NCBI GenBank assembly: GCA_963728935.1
Contig: CAVSMC010000001.1
Coordinates: forward strand, 2,046,001 to 2,110,000
Length of the DNA: 64,000 nucleotides
Direction of reading: 5' to 3'
DNA from: CAVSMC01 sp963728935
GTDB lineage: Bacteria; Pseudomonadota; Gammaproteobacteria; Burkholderiales; Casimicrobiaceae
Numbering within the stretch: position 1 is the first letter of the stretch; the number at the start of each line of letters is the position of its first letter. This document shows positions 24,895 through 34,033 of the stretch, piece after piece. The notes under the pieces are model-generated. The model had not been told where the DNA came from and made no database searches. It was given only the letters and a program-made list of their open reading frames with translations. A program made the translations under genes and the position numbers.

Positions 24895-26124
24895 TTGACC
24901 AGCGCATTCGACTTGCTGATCACCGGCGCGCACCTCGCGACGCTCGCGGGCGACGCACCGTACGGCGCGATCCGCGACGGCGCGATCGGTGTCGCCGGCG
25001 AGCGCATCGTCTGGATCGGACGCGCCGCCGACGTTCCACGCGACGCAACCGCCGCACGGGCGCTCGACGGCGGCGGACGCTGGATCACGCCGGGGCTCGT
25101 CGATTGCCACACGCATCTCGTCTACGCCGGAAGCCGCGCGCACGAGTTCGAAGCCCGGTTGTCGGGCTCGACGTACGAGGACATCGCGCGCGCGGGCGGC
25201 GGCATCGTCTCGACGGTGCGCGCGACGCGCGCCGCGAGCGAAGGCGAATTGGTCGCGCAGAGCGAACCGCGGCTTGCCGCGCTTTGCGCCGACGGCGTGA
25301 CCACGGTCGAGATCAAGTCGGGATACGGTCTCGACACGGCAACCGAATGCCGGCAGCTCGCCGCGGCGCGTACGCTCGGCTCGCGCCTCGACGTGGATGT
25401 TCGAACCACGCTGCTCGCCGCGCATGCGCTGCCGCCGGAATACGCCGGTCGCGCCGACGACTACGTCGAGCTCGTCTGCACCGAGACGATTCCGGAGGTG
25501 GCGAGACGCGGGCTCGCCGACGCCGTCGACGCCTTCTGTGAAACGATCGCGTTCACGCCCGCGCAGGTTCGTCGCGTGTTCACCGCTGCCAAAATGCACG
25601 GCGTTCCGGTCAAGCTGCACGCCGATCAGCTCTCCGATTCCGGAGGCGCGGCGCTTGCGGCGCAGTTCGGCGCGCTTTCCGCCGATCACCTCGAATGGAC
25701 GAGCGCCGATGGTGTCGCCGCGATGGCTAAGAGCGGGACGGTTGCCGTGTTGTTGCCGGGCGCGTTCTACGCGTTGCGAGAGACGCGGCTGCCGCCGATC
25801 GATGCGTTGCGCGCGGCCCAGCTGCCGATCGCGGTCTCGACCGACTGCAATCCCGGCACGTCGCCGACACGATCGCTCGTGCTGATGATCAACATGGCGT
25901 GCACGCTGTTTCGCCTCACGCCGGCAGAGGCGCTCGCCGGCGTGACGGTCAACGCGGCGCGCGCGCTCGGGTTACGCGATCGCGGCACGCTTGCGGCCGG
26001 ACAGCGCGCCGATCTCGCGCTGTGGAACATCGCCGAGCCGGCCGAGCTCGCCTACGCAATCGGCGGCAATCCGTGCGCCGGCGTCGTTCGCGGCGGCCGC
26101 GTGCGCAGCTGGGGCGTGACATGA
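24895..26124 (+). CDS. hutI: Imidazolonepropionase
   Basis: Amidohydrolase that opens 4-imidazolone-5-propionate to N-formimidoyl-L-glutamate. It has 409 residues from a TTG start at 24895, seven bases after GGGAAGG; no ATG fits before the conserved AFDLLITGAHLATL. Metal and substrate motifs include LVDCHTHLVYAGSRAHEFE near residue 65, VEIKSGYGLD, KLHADQLSDSGGA and STDCNPGTSPTRS. It is coupled to hutG (ATGA overlap). Confidence 0.94.
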   Translation: MTSAFDLLITGAHLATLAGDAPYGAIRDGAIGVAGERIVWIGRAADVPRDATAARALDGGGRWITPGLVDCHTHLVYAGSRAHEFEARLSGSTYEDIARAGGGIVSTVRATRAASEGELVAQSEPRLAALCADGVTTVEIKSGYGLDTATECRQLAAARTLGSRLDVDVRTTLLAAHALPPEYAGRADDYVELVCTETIPEVARRGLADAVDAFCETIAFTPAQVRRVFTAAKMHGVPVKLHADQLSDSGGAALAAQFGALSADHLEWTSADGVAAMAKSGTVAVLLPGAFYALRETRLPPIDALRAAQLPIAVSTDCNPGTSPTRSLVLMINMACTLFRLTPAEALAGVTVNAARALGLRDRGTLAAGQRADLALWNIAEPAELAYAIGGNPCAGVVRGGRVRSWGVT

Positions 26125-26909
26125 CGCTCTGGTCGTTGGAGCGCGGCGATTCGCCGCTCGTCATCGACATTCCGCACGCCGGGACGTTGGTACCGCCCGA
26201 GCTCGACGCGCGGCTCACGCCGGCGGCACGCACGTTTCCCGACACCGACTGGCACGTCGAAAAGCTCTACGCATTTGCGCGCGAAGCGGGCGCTACGCTC
26301 ATGATCGCAACGCATTCGCGCTACCTCGTCGACCTCAACCGCGATCCATCGGGCGCCGCACGGTATGCGGGCGCGGACAACACCGAGCTCTGTCCGACGC
26401 GGACGTTCGCCGACGAGCCAATCTACGCCGGCGACGCACCGGACATCGCCGAGATCGTCGACCGCCGCGCCGCGTATTTCGATCCGTATCACGCGCGGCT
26501 GCGCGCGGAGATCGAGCGCGTGAAGTCGCAACACGGCTTCGCGGTGCTGCTCGACGGCCATTCGATCCGCTCCGTCGTGCCGCGCTTCTTCGCCGACCGG
26601 CTGCCTGACCTGAACCTCGGGACCGCAGACGGCGCGAGCTGTGCCGTGTCATTGCAGCGCATCGCGCACGGCTTCATCGGCAACGCCACGGGCTTCACGC
26701 ACATCGTCAACGGCCGCTTCAAAGGCGGTTACGTGACGCGCCATTACGGCAAGCCGGCGCTCGGCGTCCATGCGATACAGCTCGAGATCGCGCAGGCGTG
26801 CTACATGGACGAAGCGCCGCCGTATCCGTGGGACGGCGCACGCGCCGTTGCGCTGGTCGCGGTGCTGCGCCGCCTCGTCGATGCGCTCGCCGACTGGCGG
26901 CCGGCGTGA
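26121..26909 (+). CDS. hutG: N-formylglutamate deformylase
   Basis: Final step of the formylglutamate branch: N-formyl-L-glutamate to glutamate and formate. It has 262 residues with family blocks VIDIPHAGTLVPPEL, HSRYLVDLNRDPSG, LLDGHSIRSVVPRFF and GFTHIVNGRFKGGYVTRHYG. It is the last of the hutDFIG set. Neither hutH (MIO type) nor hutU was found in the window. A more distant relative lies at 58528. Confidence 0.94.
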   Translation: MTLWSLERGDSPLVIDIPHAGTLVPPELDARLTPAARTFPDTDWHVEKLYAFAREAGATLMIATHSRYLVDLNRDPSGAARYAGADNTELCPTRTFADEPIYAGDAPDIAEIVDRRAAYFDPYHARLRAEIERVKSQHGFAVLLDGHSIRSVVPRFFADRLPDLNLGTADGASCAVSLQRIAHGFIGNATGFTHIVNGRFKGGYVTRHYGKPALGVHAIQLEIAQACYMDEAPPYPWDGARAVALVAVLRRLVDALADWRPA

Positions 26910-26975
26910 GGTTCGCTTGACGCTCGTTGCTGCGGCGACCAACAATCACTCCACCCGAAGCTCGAGAGAACCCAC

Positions 26976-28358
26976 ATGTCCCTCACCACGCCGGCCGCGC
27001 GCCGCGATCTCGCGTTCCATCTGCATCCGTCGACGAACCTGCGGCTCGTGCAGACCGAGGGGCCGCTCGTCATCACGCGCGGCGAAGGCGTCTACGTTTA
27101 CGACGACGAAGGCAAGCGCTACCTGGAAGGGATGTCGGGCCTGTGGTGCGCATCGCTCGGCTTTTCCGAGCGCCGCCTCGCCGAGGCTGCGTACCGGCAA
27201 ATGCTCGAACTTCCGTTCTATCATGCCTTTGCGGGCAAGGTGCCGGCGGTGTCGACCGAGCTTGCCGAGCGGCTGGTTCGGATCGCGCCCGCGGGAATGG
27301 GGCGCGTGCTGTTCGCGAATTCGGGCTCGGAAGCGAACGACACGGCGGTGAAGCTTGCGTGGTACGTCAACAACGCGCTCGGCCGGCCGCAGAAGAAGAA
27401 GATCATCGCGCGCCAACGCGCCTATCACGGGGTCACCGTCGCCGCGGCGAGCTTGACCGGCCTCGCGTTCGCGCACAACGATTTCGACCTGCCGATTGCG
27501 CGCATTCTGCACACCGACTGCCCGCACTATTACCGCGGCGCGCTTGCCGGCGAATCGGAGGAGGCATTTTCCGCGCGGCTCGCGGCGAACCTCGAGGCGC
27601 TGATCCTGCGCGAGGGGCCGGATACCGTCGCTGCCTTCTTTGCCGAGCCCGTGATGGGCGCGGGCGGCGTCATCGTGCCGCCGGCAACGTACTTCGATCG
27701 CATTCAGCCGATCCTTCGCAAGTACGAGATCCTGTTCGTCGTCGACGAAGTGATCTGCGGCTTCGGCCGTACGGGCAACATGTTCGGCACGCAGACGTTC
27801 GACTTGCGGCCGGACATCATGACGCTCGCCAAGGCGCTGTCCGCCGGCTACCTGCCGATCTCGGCAAGCCTCGTGTCCACGCCGCTGTACGAGATCCTGC
27901 TCGCGCAGAGCGACAAGCTCGGCATCTTCGGTCATGGCTACACGTATTCGTCGCATCCGGTGCCGGCGGCGGTCGCGCTCGAAGCGCTCAAGATCTACGA
28001 AGAGCGCGATATCGTCGCGCAAGTGCGTCGCGTCGCGCCGCGAATGCAACAGGGACTGCGCAGCTACGCCGACCATCCGCTGATCGGCGAGGCGCGAGGG
28101 CTGGGTCTGATCGGCGCCGTCGAGGTCGTGCGCGACAAGGCGACCAAACAGAGCTTCGACGCGAAGGCCGAGGTCGCCGCGTTCCTCGTGCGGCGCGCGC
28201 AGCACCACGGCGTGATCCTTCGCAACATGCCCGGCGATATCGTCGCATTCTGTCCGCCGCTGATCGTGAGCGAACGCGAGATCGACGAAATGTTGGCCGG
28301 CTTCGAACGGGCGCTCGACGACACGTGGACGATGGCGAAGGAGAAGGCGCTCGTCTGA
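26976..28358 (+). CDS. Class III aminotransferase, putrescine/taurine:pyruvate type
   Basis: PLP-dependent enzyme of 460 residues. Key blocks are GMSGLWCASLGFSERRL, NSGSEANDTAVKLAWYV, the PLP aspartate in VVDEVICGFGRTGNMFG and the Schiff-base lysine in MTLAKALSAGYLPISA. These fit the SpuC/Tpa group acting on diamines, taurine or beta-alanine-like amines with pyruvate. The directly following PotA/D/B/C importer makes putrescine or a related polyamine the likely amine (inference). It lies 66 bases after hutG and may share its transcript. Confidence 0.88.
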   Translation: MSLTTPAARRDLAFHLHPSTNLRLVQTEGPLVITRGEGVYVYDDEGKRYLEGMSGLWCASLGFSERRLAEAAYRQMLELPFYHAFAGKVPAVSTELAERLVRIAPAGMGRVLFANSGSEANDTAVKLAWYVNNALGRPQKKKIIARQRAYHGVTVAAASLTGLAFAHNDFDLPIARILHTDCPHYYRGALAGESEEAFSARLAANLEALILREGPDTVAAFFAEPVMGAGGVIVPPATYFDRIQPILRKYEILFVVDEVICGFGRTGNMFGTQTFDLRPDIMTLAKALSAGYLPISASLVSTPLYEILLAQSDKLGIFGHGYTYSSHPVPAAVALEALKIYEERDIVAQVRRVAPRMQQGLRSYADHPLIGEARGLGLIGAVEVVRDKATKQSFDAKAEVAAFLVRRAQHHGVILRNMPGDIVAFCPPLIVSEREIDEMLAGFERALDDTWTMAKEKALV

Positions 28359-28384
28359 CGCGCGGTTGAGCGAAAAGCAACGAC

Positions 28385-29500
28385 ATGGCCGATCCGATCG
28401 TCCGCTTCGTCGGCATCAGCAAGACGTACGACGGCATCGTGCGCGTCGTCGAGAATCTCGACCTCGACATCGAGCGCGGCGAGTTCCTGACGCTGCTCGG
28501 ACCGTCGGGCTCGGGCAAGACGACGACGCTGATGATGCTCGCGGGCTTCGAGATGCCGACCGCCGGCGAGATTCTGCTCGACGGCAAGCCGCTGTCGAAG
28601 CTGCCGCCGCACCGGCGCGCGATCGGCATGGTGTTCCAGAACTATGCGCTGTTCCCGCACATGAGCGTCGCCGAGAACATCGGGTTTCCGCTGTCGGTGC
28701 GCGCGATGCCGCGCGACGAGATCATCACGCGGGTCGAGCGGGCGCTCGACATGGTGCAGCTCGCCGGATTCGGCGCGCGTCGTCCGGCGCAACTTTCCGG
28801 CGGCCAGCAGCAGCGCGTCGCCGTCGCGCGTGCGCTCGTGTTCGAGCCCAAGATCGTGCTGATGGACGAGCCGCTCGGCGCGCTCGACAAGCAGTTGCGC
28901 GAGCAGATGCAGCTCGAAGTGCGCCGGCTGCACCAGCGGCTCGGCGTCACGATGGTCTACGTCACGCACGACCAGCACGAAGCGCTGACGATGTCGGACC
29001 GCATCGCGGTTTTCCATCGCGGCCGTATCCAGCAGCTCGACCAACCCGAGCGCATCTACGAGCAACCGGCGAACGCGTTCGTCGCACGCTTCATCGGCGA
29101 GAACAACCGTCTCGAGGGCCGCGTCGAAGGCGTGAACGGGACCCGCTGCACGGTGCGAATCGCCGGCGACGCGCTCGTCGACGGTTCGCTCGCGGCACCG
29201 CTGTCCGCGGGAATGCCCGTGACGGTGTCGCTGCGGCCGGAGCGGGTGCAAATCGGCGCCGCCGCCCCTACAATCGGTGCCAATGGCCACTGCCGGCTGA
29301 CCGGCCGTCTGCGCGAAGTGATCTACCTCGGCGACCACGTGCGCGCGCGCGTCGGCCTGCCGGGCATCGACGATTTCACGGTCAAGCGCCCGATCGACGA
29401 GGCGCACCGGCTGCCGGCGATCGGCGAGCCGGTCGAGCTCGCGTGGGCGCCCGAGCACTGCCGCGCGTTTGCGCGCGAGGACAGCGACGCAACAACCTAG
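28385..29500 (+). CDS. potA: Polyamine-type ABC transporter ATPase
   Basis: ATPase of 371 residues with Walker A GPSGSGKTTTL, VFQNYALFPHMSVAENI, signature LSGGQQQRVAVARAL, Walker B VLMDEPLGALDKQL and a C-terminal TOBE domain (from about residue 280). This is the PotA/spermidine-putrescine pattern. It lies 26 bases after the aminotransferase gene and 13 before the binding-protein gene. Confidence 0.92.
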   Translation: MADPIVRFVGISKTYDGIVRVVENLDLDIERGEFLTLLGPSGSGKTTTLMMLAGFEMPTAGEILLDGKPLSKLPPHRRAIGMVFQNYALFPHMSVAENIGFPLSVRAMPRDEIITRVERALDMVQLAGFGARRPAQLSGGQQQRVAVARALVFEPKIVLMDEPLGALDKQLREQMQLEVRRLHQRLGVTMVYVTHDQHEALTMSDRIAVFHRGRIQQLDQPERIYEQPANAFVARFIGENNRLEGRVEGVNGTRCTVRIAGDALVDGSLAAPLSAGMPVTVSLRPERVQIGAAAPTIGANGHCRLTGRLREVIYLGDHVRARVGLPGIDDFTVKRPIDEAHRLPAIGEPVELAWAPEHCRAFAREDSDATT

Positions 29501-29513
29501 AGGAGACAGCAGC

Positions 29514-30560
29514 ATGAAAGCACGAGGATGGAAAGTCGCAGCCGTCGCGATCGGCGCCGCCGCGCTCGCCGGCTACGCCGCTGCGCGCGATCTGACGGTC
29601 GTGTCCTGGGGCGGCGCGTACCAGGACGCGCAACGCGAGGTCTACTTCAAGCCGTTCATGGACAAGATGAAGGTGAAGATGGCCGAGGAGAGCTGGGACG
29701 GCGGCGTCGGCACGCTGCGCGCGAAGATCCAGGGGGGCAACAACAACTGGGACGTCGTGCAGGTCGAGTCGGAGGAATTGCTGCTGGGCTGCGAGGAAGG
29801 ACTCTACGAGAAGCTCGACTGGGCGAAGCTCGGCGGCAAGGACAAGTACCTGCCCGATGCCGTGCACGACTGCGGCGTCGGCGCCATCGTCTACAGCTTC
29901 ATCCTCGCGTATGACGCCGACAAGATCAAAGGCGACGCGCCAAAGTCGTGGTCGGACTTCTGGAACGTGCAGAAGTGGCCCGGCAAGCGCGCGCTTCGCA
30001 AGGGGCCGAAGACGACGCTCGAGATCGCGTTGATGGCCGACGGCGTCGCGCCGAAGGACGTTTACAAGACGCTCGGCACCGACGCGGGCGTGGAGCGCGC
30101 GTTCAAGAAGCTCGATCAGTTGAAGTCCAATCTCGTCTGGTGGGAGAAGGGCTCGCAGCCGCCGCAGCTCCTCGCGTCCGGCGAAGTCGCGATGACCGAC
30201 GCGTATAACGGCCGCATCGCCGCGGCCAACGAAAAAGACAAGAAGAACTTCAAGATCGTCTGGACGAACAACCTCTACACGATCGACTCGTGGGTGATCA
30301 TGAAGGGCAGCCCGAACAAAGCGGACGCCGAGAAGTATCTGATGTTCGTCAACGACCCGGCGAATCAGAAGAACCTGCCGCCGAAGATTCCGTATGGTGT
30401 GACGACCAAAGCGGCGACCGCGCTGATCGACAAGAAGGTGCTGCCGCATCTTGCGACCGCCCCGCAGAACATTTCGACGGCGCTCTATATCAACGACAAG
30501 TTCTGGCTCGAGCATCTCGACAAGCTCAACCAGCGCTTCAACGCGTGGGTCGCGAAGTAG
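29514..30560 (+). CDS. potD: Polyamine-type ABC substrate-binding protein
   Basis: Periplasmic protein of 348 residues. The start at 29514 follows AGAGGAGACAGC and yields a signal sequence ending AGYAAARD. The mature segment LTVVSWGGAYQDAQREVYFK and the region ending WDVVQVESEELLLGCEEG are typical of the PotD/PotF group. It presents substrate to the permeases at 30946 and 32196, though a DUF2277 gene intervenes. Confidence 0.9.
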   Translation: MKARGWKVAAVAIGAAALAGYAAARDLTVVSWGGAYQDAQREVYFKPFMDKMKVKMAEESWDGGVGTLRAKIQGGNNNWDVVQVESEELLLGCEEGLYEKLDWAKLGGKDKYLPDAVHDCGVGAIVYSFILAYDADKIKGDAPKSWSDFWNVQKWPGKRALRKGPKTTLEIALMADGVAPKDVYKTLGTDAGVERAFKKLDQLKSNLVWWEKGSQPPQLLASGEVAMTDAYNGRIAAANEKDKKNFKIVWTNNLYTIDSWVIMKGSPNKADAEKYLMFVNDPANQKNLPPKIPYGVTTKAATALIDKKVLPHLATAPQNISTALYINDKFWLEHLDKLNQRFNAWVAK

Positions 30561-30598
30561 CGCTCCGCGCGAGAACCGGAAGGACGTCGGGCATCGCC

Positions 30599-30868
30599 AT
30601 GTGCAGGAACATCAGAATTCTTTTCAACTTCGAGCCGCCCGTGACCGAGGAGGAGATCCGGGCGGCGTCGCTGCAATTCGTGCGCAAGATCAGCGGCTTC
30701 AACAAGCCGTCGAAGGCGAACGAGCAGGCGTTCGACGCCGCGGTCGAAGCCGTCGCTGCAACGTCGCGCAGCCTGCTCGACTCGCTCGAGACCAACGCGC
30801 CGCCGAGGAATCGGATCGAGGAGGCGGCACGGGCGCGCGCACGCGCCGCGCAGAGGTTTGCCGACTGA
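30599..30868 (+). CDS. DUF2277 family protein
   Basis: Small 89-residue protein beginning MCRNIRILFNFEPPVTEEEI and containing SLQFVRKISGFNKPSKANEQ, the conserved signature of the DUF2277 family. The function is unknown. It is probably cytoplasmic, with no signal or membrane segment. It sits inside the polyamine importer operon between the binding-protein and first permease genes. A conserved Cys follows the initiator Met. Confidence 0.9.
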   Translation: MCRNIRILFNFEPPVTEEEIRAASLQFVRKISGFNKPSKANEQAFDAAVEAVAATSRSLLDSLETNAPPRNRIEEAARARARAAQRFAD

Positions 30869-30945
30869 ATGGATGAGAGCGCACGGTCCGGCGACGTTCG
30901 ATGACGGCGTTCAGCGGACCGCGCATGCGGCCTTAAGGGGAAGCC

Positions 30946-32199
30946 GTGGCGAGCGTTGCAAGTGCTACTGCCACACCGGCGCCGGCGATTGCCGACCTTC
31001 GTCGCGCGCTGAAGCGCAGCGGGCGACGCGAGCAGCTGCATGCGGCTGCGCTCGTGCTGCCGCTGTTCGTCTTTCTTCTCGCGACGTTCATCGTGCCCAT
31101 CGGCGAGATGCTCGCACGCGGTATCGTTGACAACGACGTCGCCGAGATCCTGCCGCGCGTGAGCGCCGAGCTCAAGCGCTGGGACGGGCGCGAGCTGCCG
31201 CCCGACGCCGCGTTCGCGGCGCTGGTCGACGACGTTCGCGTCGCGCACGAAGCGGGTACGCTCGCAAGCGCGGCGACGCGGTTGAATTACGACGTCGCCG
31301 GCTTTCGCACGCTGATGTTCGCGACCGCGCGGCGGGTTTCCGGTGAAGCGATTGGCGCGCCGCGCGAAGCACTGATCGCGATCGACGCGAAGTGGGGCGA
31401 GCGGGAAACGTGGAGCGCAATCCGGCGCGCCGCAGGACCCGTCACCGATTTCTACCTCCTCGCGGCGTTGGATCTCCGCCGCGACGCGGACGATGCGATC
31501 GCGGCGGCGCCGGCGAACGAGACCGTGTTCCGCACCGTGCTCGGGCGCACGCTGTGGATCTCGGGCGTCGTGACGCTCGCATGCCTGCTGATGGGCTATC
31601 CGGTGGCATTGTTCATCGCGCGCCAACCATCGTCTCGCGCGTCGTTGCTGCTGTTCCTCGTGCTGCTGCCGTTCTGGACGTCGCTGCTCGTGCGCACCGT
31701 CGCCTGGGTCGTGCTGCTGCAGCGCGAGGGCATCCTGAACAATCTGCTGATCTCGCTCGGCTTCATCGGCGAACCGCTGCGGATGATCTTCAACCGCGTC
31801 GCCGTCTACGTCGCGATGGTGCACGTGCTGCTGCCGTTCATGGTGCTGCCGCTGTACGCCGTGATGAAGGGTATCTCGCCGACGTACGTGCGCGCCGCCT
31901 CGTCGCTCGGAGCGACGCCGTTCGTCGCGTTTCGCCGCGTGTATCTGCCGCAGACGCTGCCCGGCGTCGGCGCCGGCTGCCTGATGGTGTTCATCCAGGC
32001 GCTCGGCTACTACATTACGCCGGCGCTGGTCGGCGGCGCCGATGACCAGATGATCAGCTATTTCATCGCCTTCTACGCAAGCCGCACCGTCAATTGGGGA
32101 ATGGCGGCAGCGCTGTCGATCATGCTACTCGCCGCGACGCTGCTGCTCTACGCGCTGTACAACCGGATCGTCGGTCTGGACAAGATGCGAATGGGATGA
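30946..32199 (+). CDS. potB: Polyamine-type ABC permease, PotB-like with large periplasmic insert
   Basis: Membrane permease of 417 residues with a GTG start after AAGGGGAAGCC. The first membrane segment (AAALVLPLFVFLLATFIVPI) is followed by an inserted region of about 135 residues before the second (residues about 60-195), longer than in classical PotB. The EAA loop is YVRAASSLGATPFVAFRRVYLP. Its stop overlaps the potC start (ATGA). Confidence 0.9.
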   Translation: MASVASATATPAPAIADLRRALKRSGRREQLHAAALVLPLFVFLLATFIVPIGEMLARGIVDNDVAEILPRVSAELKRWDGRELPPDAAFAALVDDVRVAHEAGTLASAATRLNYDVAGFRTLMFATARRVSGEAIGAPREALIAIDAKWGERETWSAIRRAAGPVTDFYLLAALDLRRDADDAIAAAPANETVFRTVLGRTLWISGVVTLACLLMGYPVALFIARQPSSRASLLLFLVLLPFWTSLLVRTVAWVVLLQREGILNNLLISLGFIGEPLRMIFNRVAVYVAMVHVLLPFMVLPLYAVMKGISPTYVRAASSLGATPFVAFRRVYLPQTLPGVGAGCLMVFIQALGYYITPALVGGADDQMISYFIAFYASRTVNWGMAAALSIMLLAATLLLYALYNRIVGLDKMRMG

Positions 32200-33020
32200 C
32201 GATGCGCGAGAGCAACCTCACGATCGTTCAGCGGTTGACGCGCGTCGCGCTCGCCGCGCTGACGGCGCTCGTGCTGATGTTCCTGGTCGCGCCGATCCTG
32301 ATCATCGTCCCGCTGTCGTTCTCGGCGGGCTCGTTCCTCTACTATCCGCTGCCGGGATTCAGCCTTCGCTGGTACCAGGATTTCTTCACGTCGTCGTTCT
32401 GGTTGCCGTCGGTGTGGAACAGCCTGTTCGTCGGCACGAGCGCGACGGTTCTTGCAACGCTGCTCGGCACGCTGGCCGCGCTTGGCATGTGGCGTGCGCG
32501 ATTTCCGGGTAGCGCCTTGCTGCTTGCGCTGCTGATCTCGCCGATGGTCGTTCCGGCGATCATCGTCGCCGTCGGCGTCTATTTCGCGTTCGCGCCGCTC
32601 GGATTGAACGACGGCTACGCGGGTCTCATCCTTGCGCACACGACGCTTGCCGTGCCGTTCGTCGTCATCACGGTCCTCGCGACGCTGTCCGGATTCGATC
32701 GCACGCTGCTGCGCGCGGCGTCGAGCCTCGGCGCGCCGCCGCTCGTCGCGTTTCGCCGCGTGACGCTGCCGCTGATCCTGCCCGGCGTGCTGTCGGGCGC
32801 CGTGTTCGCGTTCGCGGCATCGTTCGACGAAGTCGTCGTTGCGCTGCTGATCGCGGGACCGGGTCAGCGCACGCTGCCGCGGCAGATGTTCGCCGGTATC
32901 AACGACAACATCAGCCTTACGATCACCGCGGCGGCGACGATGCTGATCGCGATCTCGCTCACGTTCATGGTGTTCGTCGGCTGGCTGCAGCGGCGTGGGC
33001 GACTCGCGCGGGCGGCCTGA
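32196..33020 (+). CDS. potC: Polyamine-type ABC permease, PotC-like
   Basis: Membrane permease of 274 residues starting MTMRESNLTIVQRL, coupled to potB by a four-base overlap. The EAA loop reads LLRAASSLGAPPLVAFRRVTLP; SFSAGSFLYYPLPGFSLRWY after the first segment and FDEVVVALLIAGPGQRTLP are PotC-like. Its stop shares one base with the next start. Confidence 0.9.
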   Translation: MTMRESNLTIVQRLTRVALAALTALVLMFLVAPILIIVPLSFSAGSFLYYPLPGFSLRWYQDFFTSSFWLPSVWNSLFVGTSATVLATLLGTLAALGMWRARFPGSALLLALLISPMVVPAIIVAVGVYFAFAPLGLNDGYAGLILAHTTLAVPFVVITVLATLSGFDRTLLRAASSLGAPPLVAFRRVTLPLILPGVLSGAVFAFAASFDEVVVALLIAGPGQRTLPRQMFAGINDNISLTITAAATMLIAISLTFMVFVGWLQRRGRLARAA

Positions 33021-33328
33021 TGCAGCGGATCTTCACCGCGGCGAACCGCTTCGACGCGTACCTTCTCGTCGACCGTCTCGCTCACGCGGGGATCAAGGCG
33101 CACGTGTTCAACGAGAACATGTCGAGCATCGTCGGCGACGTTCCGCCCGACGTCGCGCAGCCGCAAGTGTGGCTCGACGACGACGCCGACCGCGAGCGCG
33201 CCGACGCGGTGTTGCGCGCGTATCAAATCGAGCGCAATCGGACCGGCACGCTGGTCTGCGCGCGCTGCGGCGAGGAAAACCCGGCGACGTTCGATCTGTG
33301 CTGGCAGTGCGGATCGTCGTTGCAGTGA
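33020..33328 (+). CDS. DUF2007-type protein with C-terminal zinc ribbon
   Basis: A 102-residue cytoplasmic protein. The N-terminal part (FTAANRFDAYLLVDRLAHAGIKAHVFNE, then PQVWLDDDADRERADAVL) matches the small signal-transducing-like DUF2007 domain. The C-terminus carries CARCGEENPATFDLCWQCG, a four-Cys zinc ribbon. It is coupled by TGATG to potC. The role is unknown; the position suggests a transporter accessory or chance operon member. Confidence 0.85.
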   Translation: MQRIFTAANRFDAYLLVDRLAHAGIKAHVFNENMSSIVGDVPPDVAQPQVWLDDDADRERADAVLRAYQIERNRTGTLVCARCGEENPATFDLCWQCGSSLQ

Positions 33329-33374
33329 GCGCGGTTGCGCCTCTTCCGCGCTCGCTCGCGAACGCCACACCCCG

Positions 33375-33968
33375 CTAGCGCGACTTCCGCGCCGACTGTT
33401 CCGCACGCGCGGCGCCGATCGCGGTCTTCACGTCCTTTTCCTCTTCGGGCGGCGGCAGGATCGCCTTCATGCCGAGGCTTTCGATCCAGAGCTCGCGACA
33501 CCAACCTTTGGTGTGGTAGAGGTGCTCGTCTTCCTCGTCCTCGACGGTCTCGTACGCTTCGCGCACGGCGTTCTTCTGCTCCGCCTTCAGCTTGTCGGCA
33601 CACTTGCCGATCAGCTCCCAATCGAGATGGTCCTTCGTTTCCGCGAGCACGACGCATTCGGCGGCGACGATTTGAGCCGCGGCGGAATTGCCTCCCTGCT
33701 GCGCCATCTCCATCGCCTGCACCAGCGCCGCGCCCAGCGAGCGGACGATCGGCCGACCCGGCGATTCCTCTTGCGGGTCGATCTCGAGCTGGACGCACAG
33801 GTCCGTCAGAATGGCGACGTGGCGCTGGGTCTGCTCCAGATACTTCTCCCACTCCTCGCGCAACTCGGCGTTGACCACACATTGCACCGCGGTCTCGTAG
33901 ACTTTCACGCCACCCATCTCATGTTCCAACGACTGCAGCAACAGTTCCTTGAACTGGTTCATGTCCAT
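33375..33968 (-). CDS. Ferritin-like four-helix protein
   Basis: A 197-residue helical protein starting MDMNQFKELLLQSLEHEMGG, six bases after AGGAG. Carboxylate/His positions in LEHEMGGVKVYETA, RHVAILTDLC and AETKDHLDWELIGKCADK suggest a ferritin/rubrerythrin-like di-metal bundle. The C-terminal tail is charged and lysine-rich. It lies next to the catalase gene, which fits a role in iron or peroxide handling (inference). Confidence 0.75.
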   Translation of the reverse strand: MDMNQFKELLLQSLEHEMGGVKVYETAVQCVVNAELREEWEKYLEQTQRHVAILTDLCVQLEIDPQEESPGRPIVRSLGAALVQAMEMAQQGGNSAAAQIVAAECVVLAETKDHLDWELIGKCADKLKAEQKNAVREAYETVEDEEDEHLYHTKGWCRELWIESLGMKAILPPPEEEKDVKTAIGAARAEQSARKSR

Positions 33969-34033
33969 GCTCTTCTCCTGATCGCAACTCAATCACGCAA
34001 CCGTGCCGCCATCGTCTGCCGGCACACCACGGG

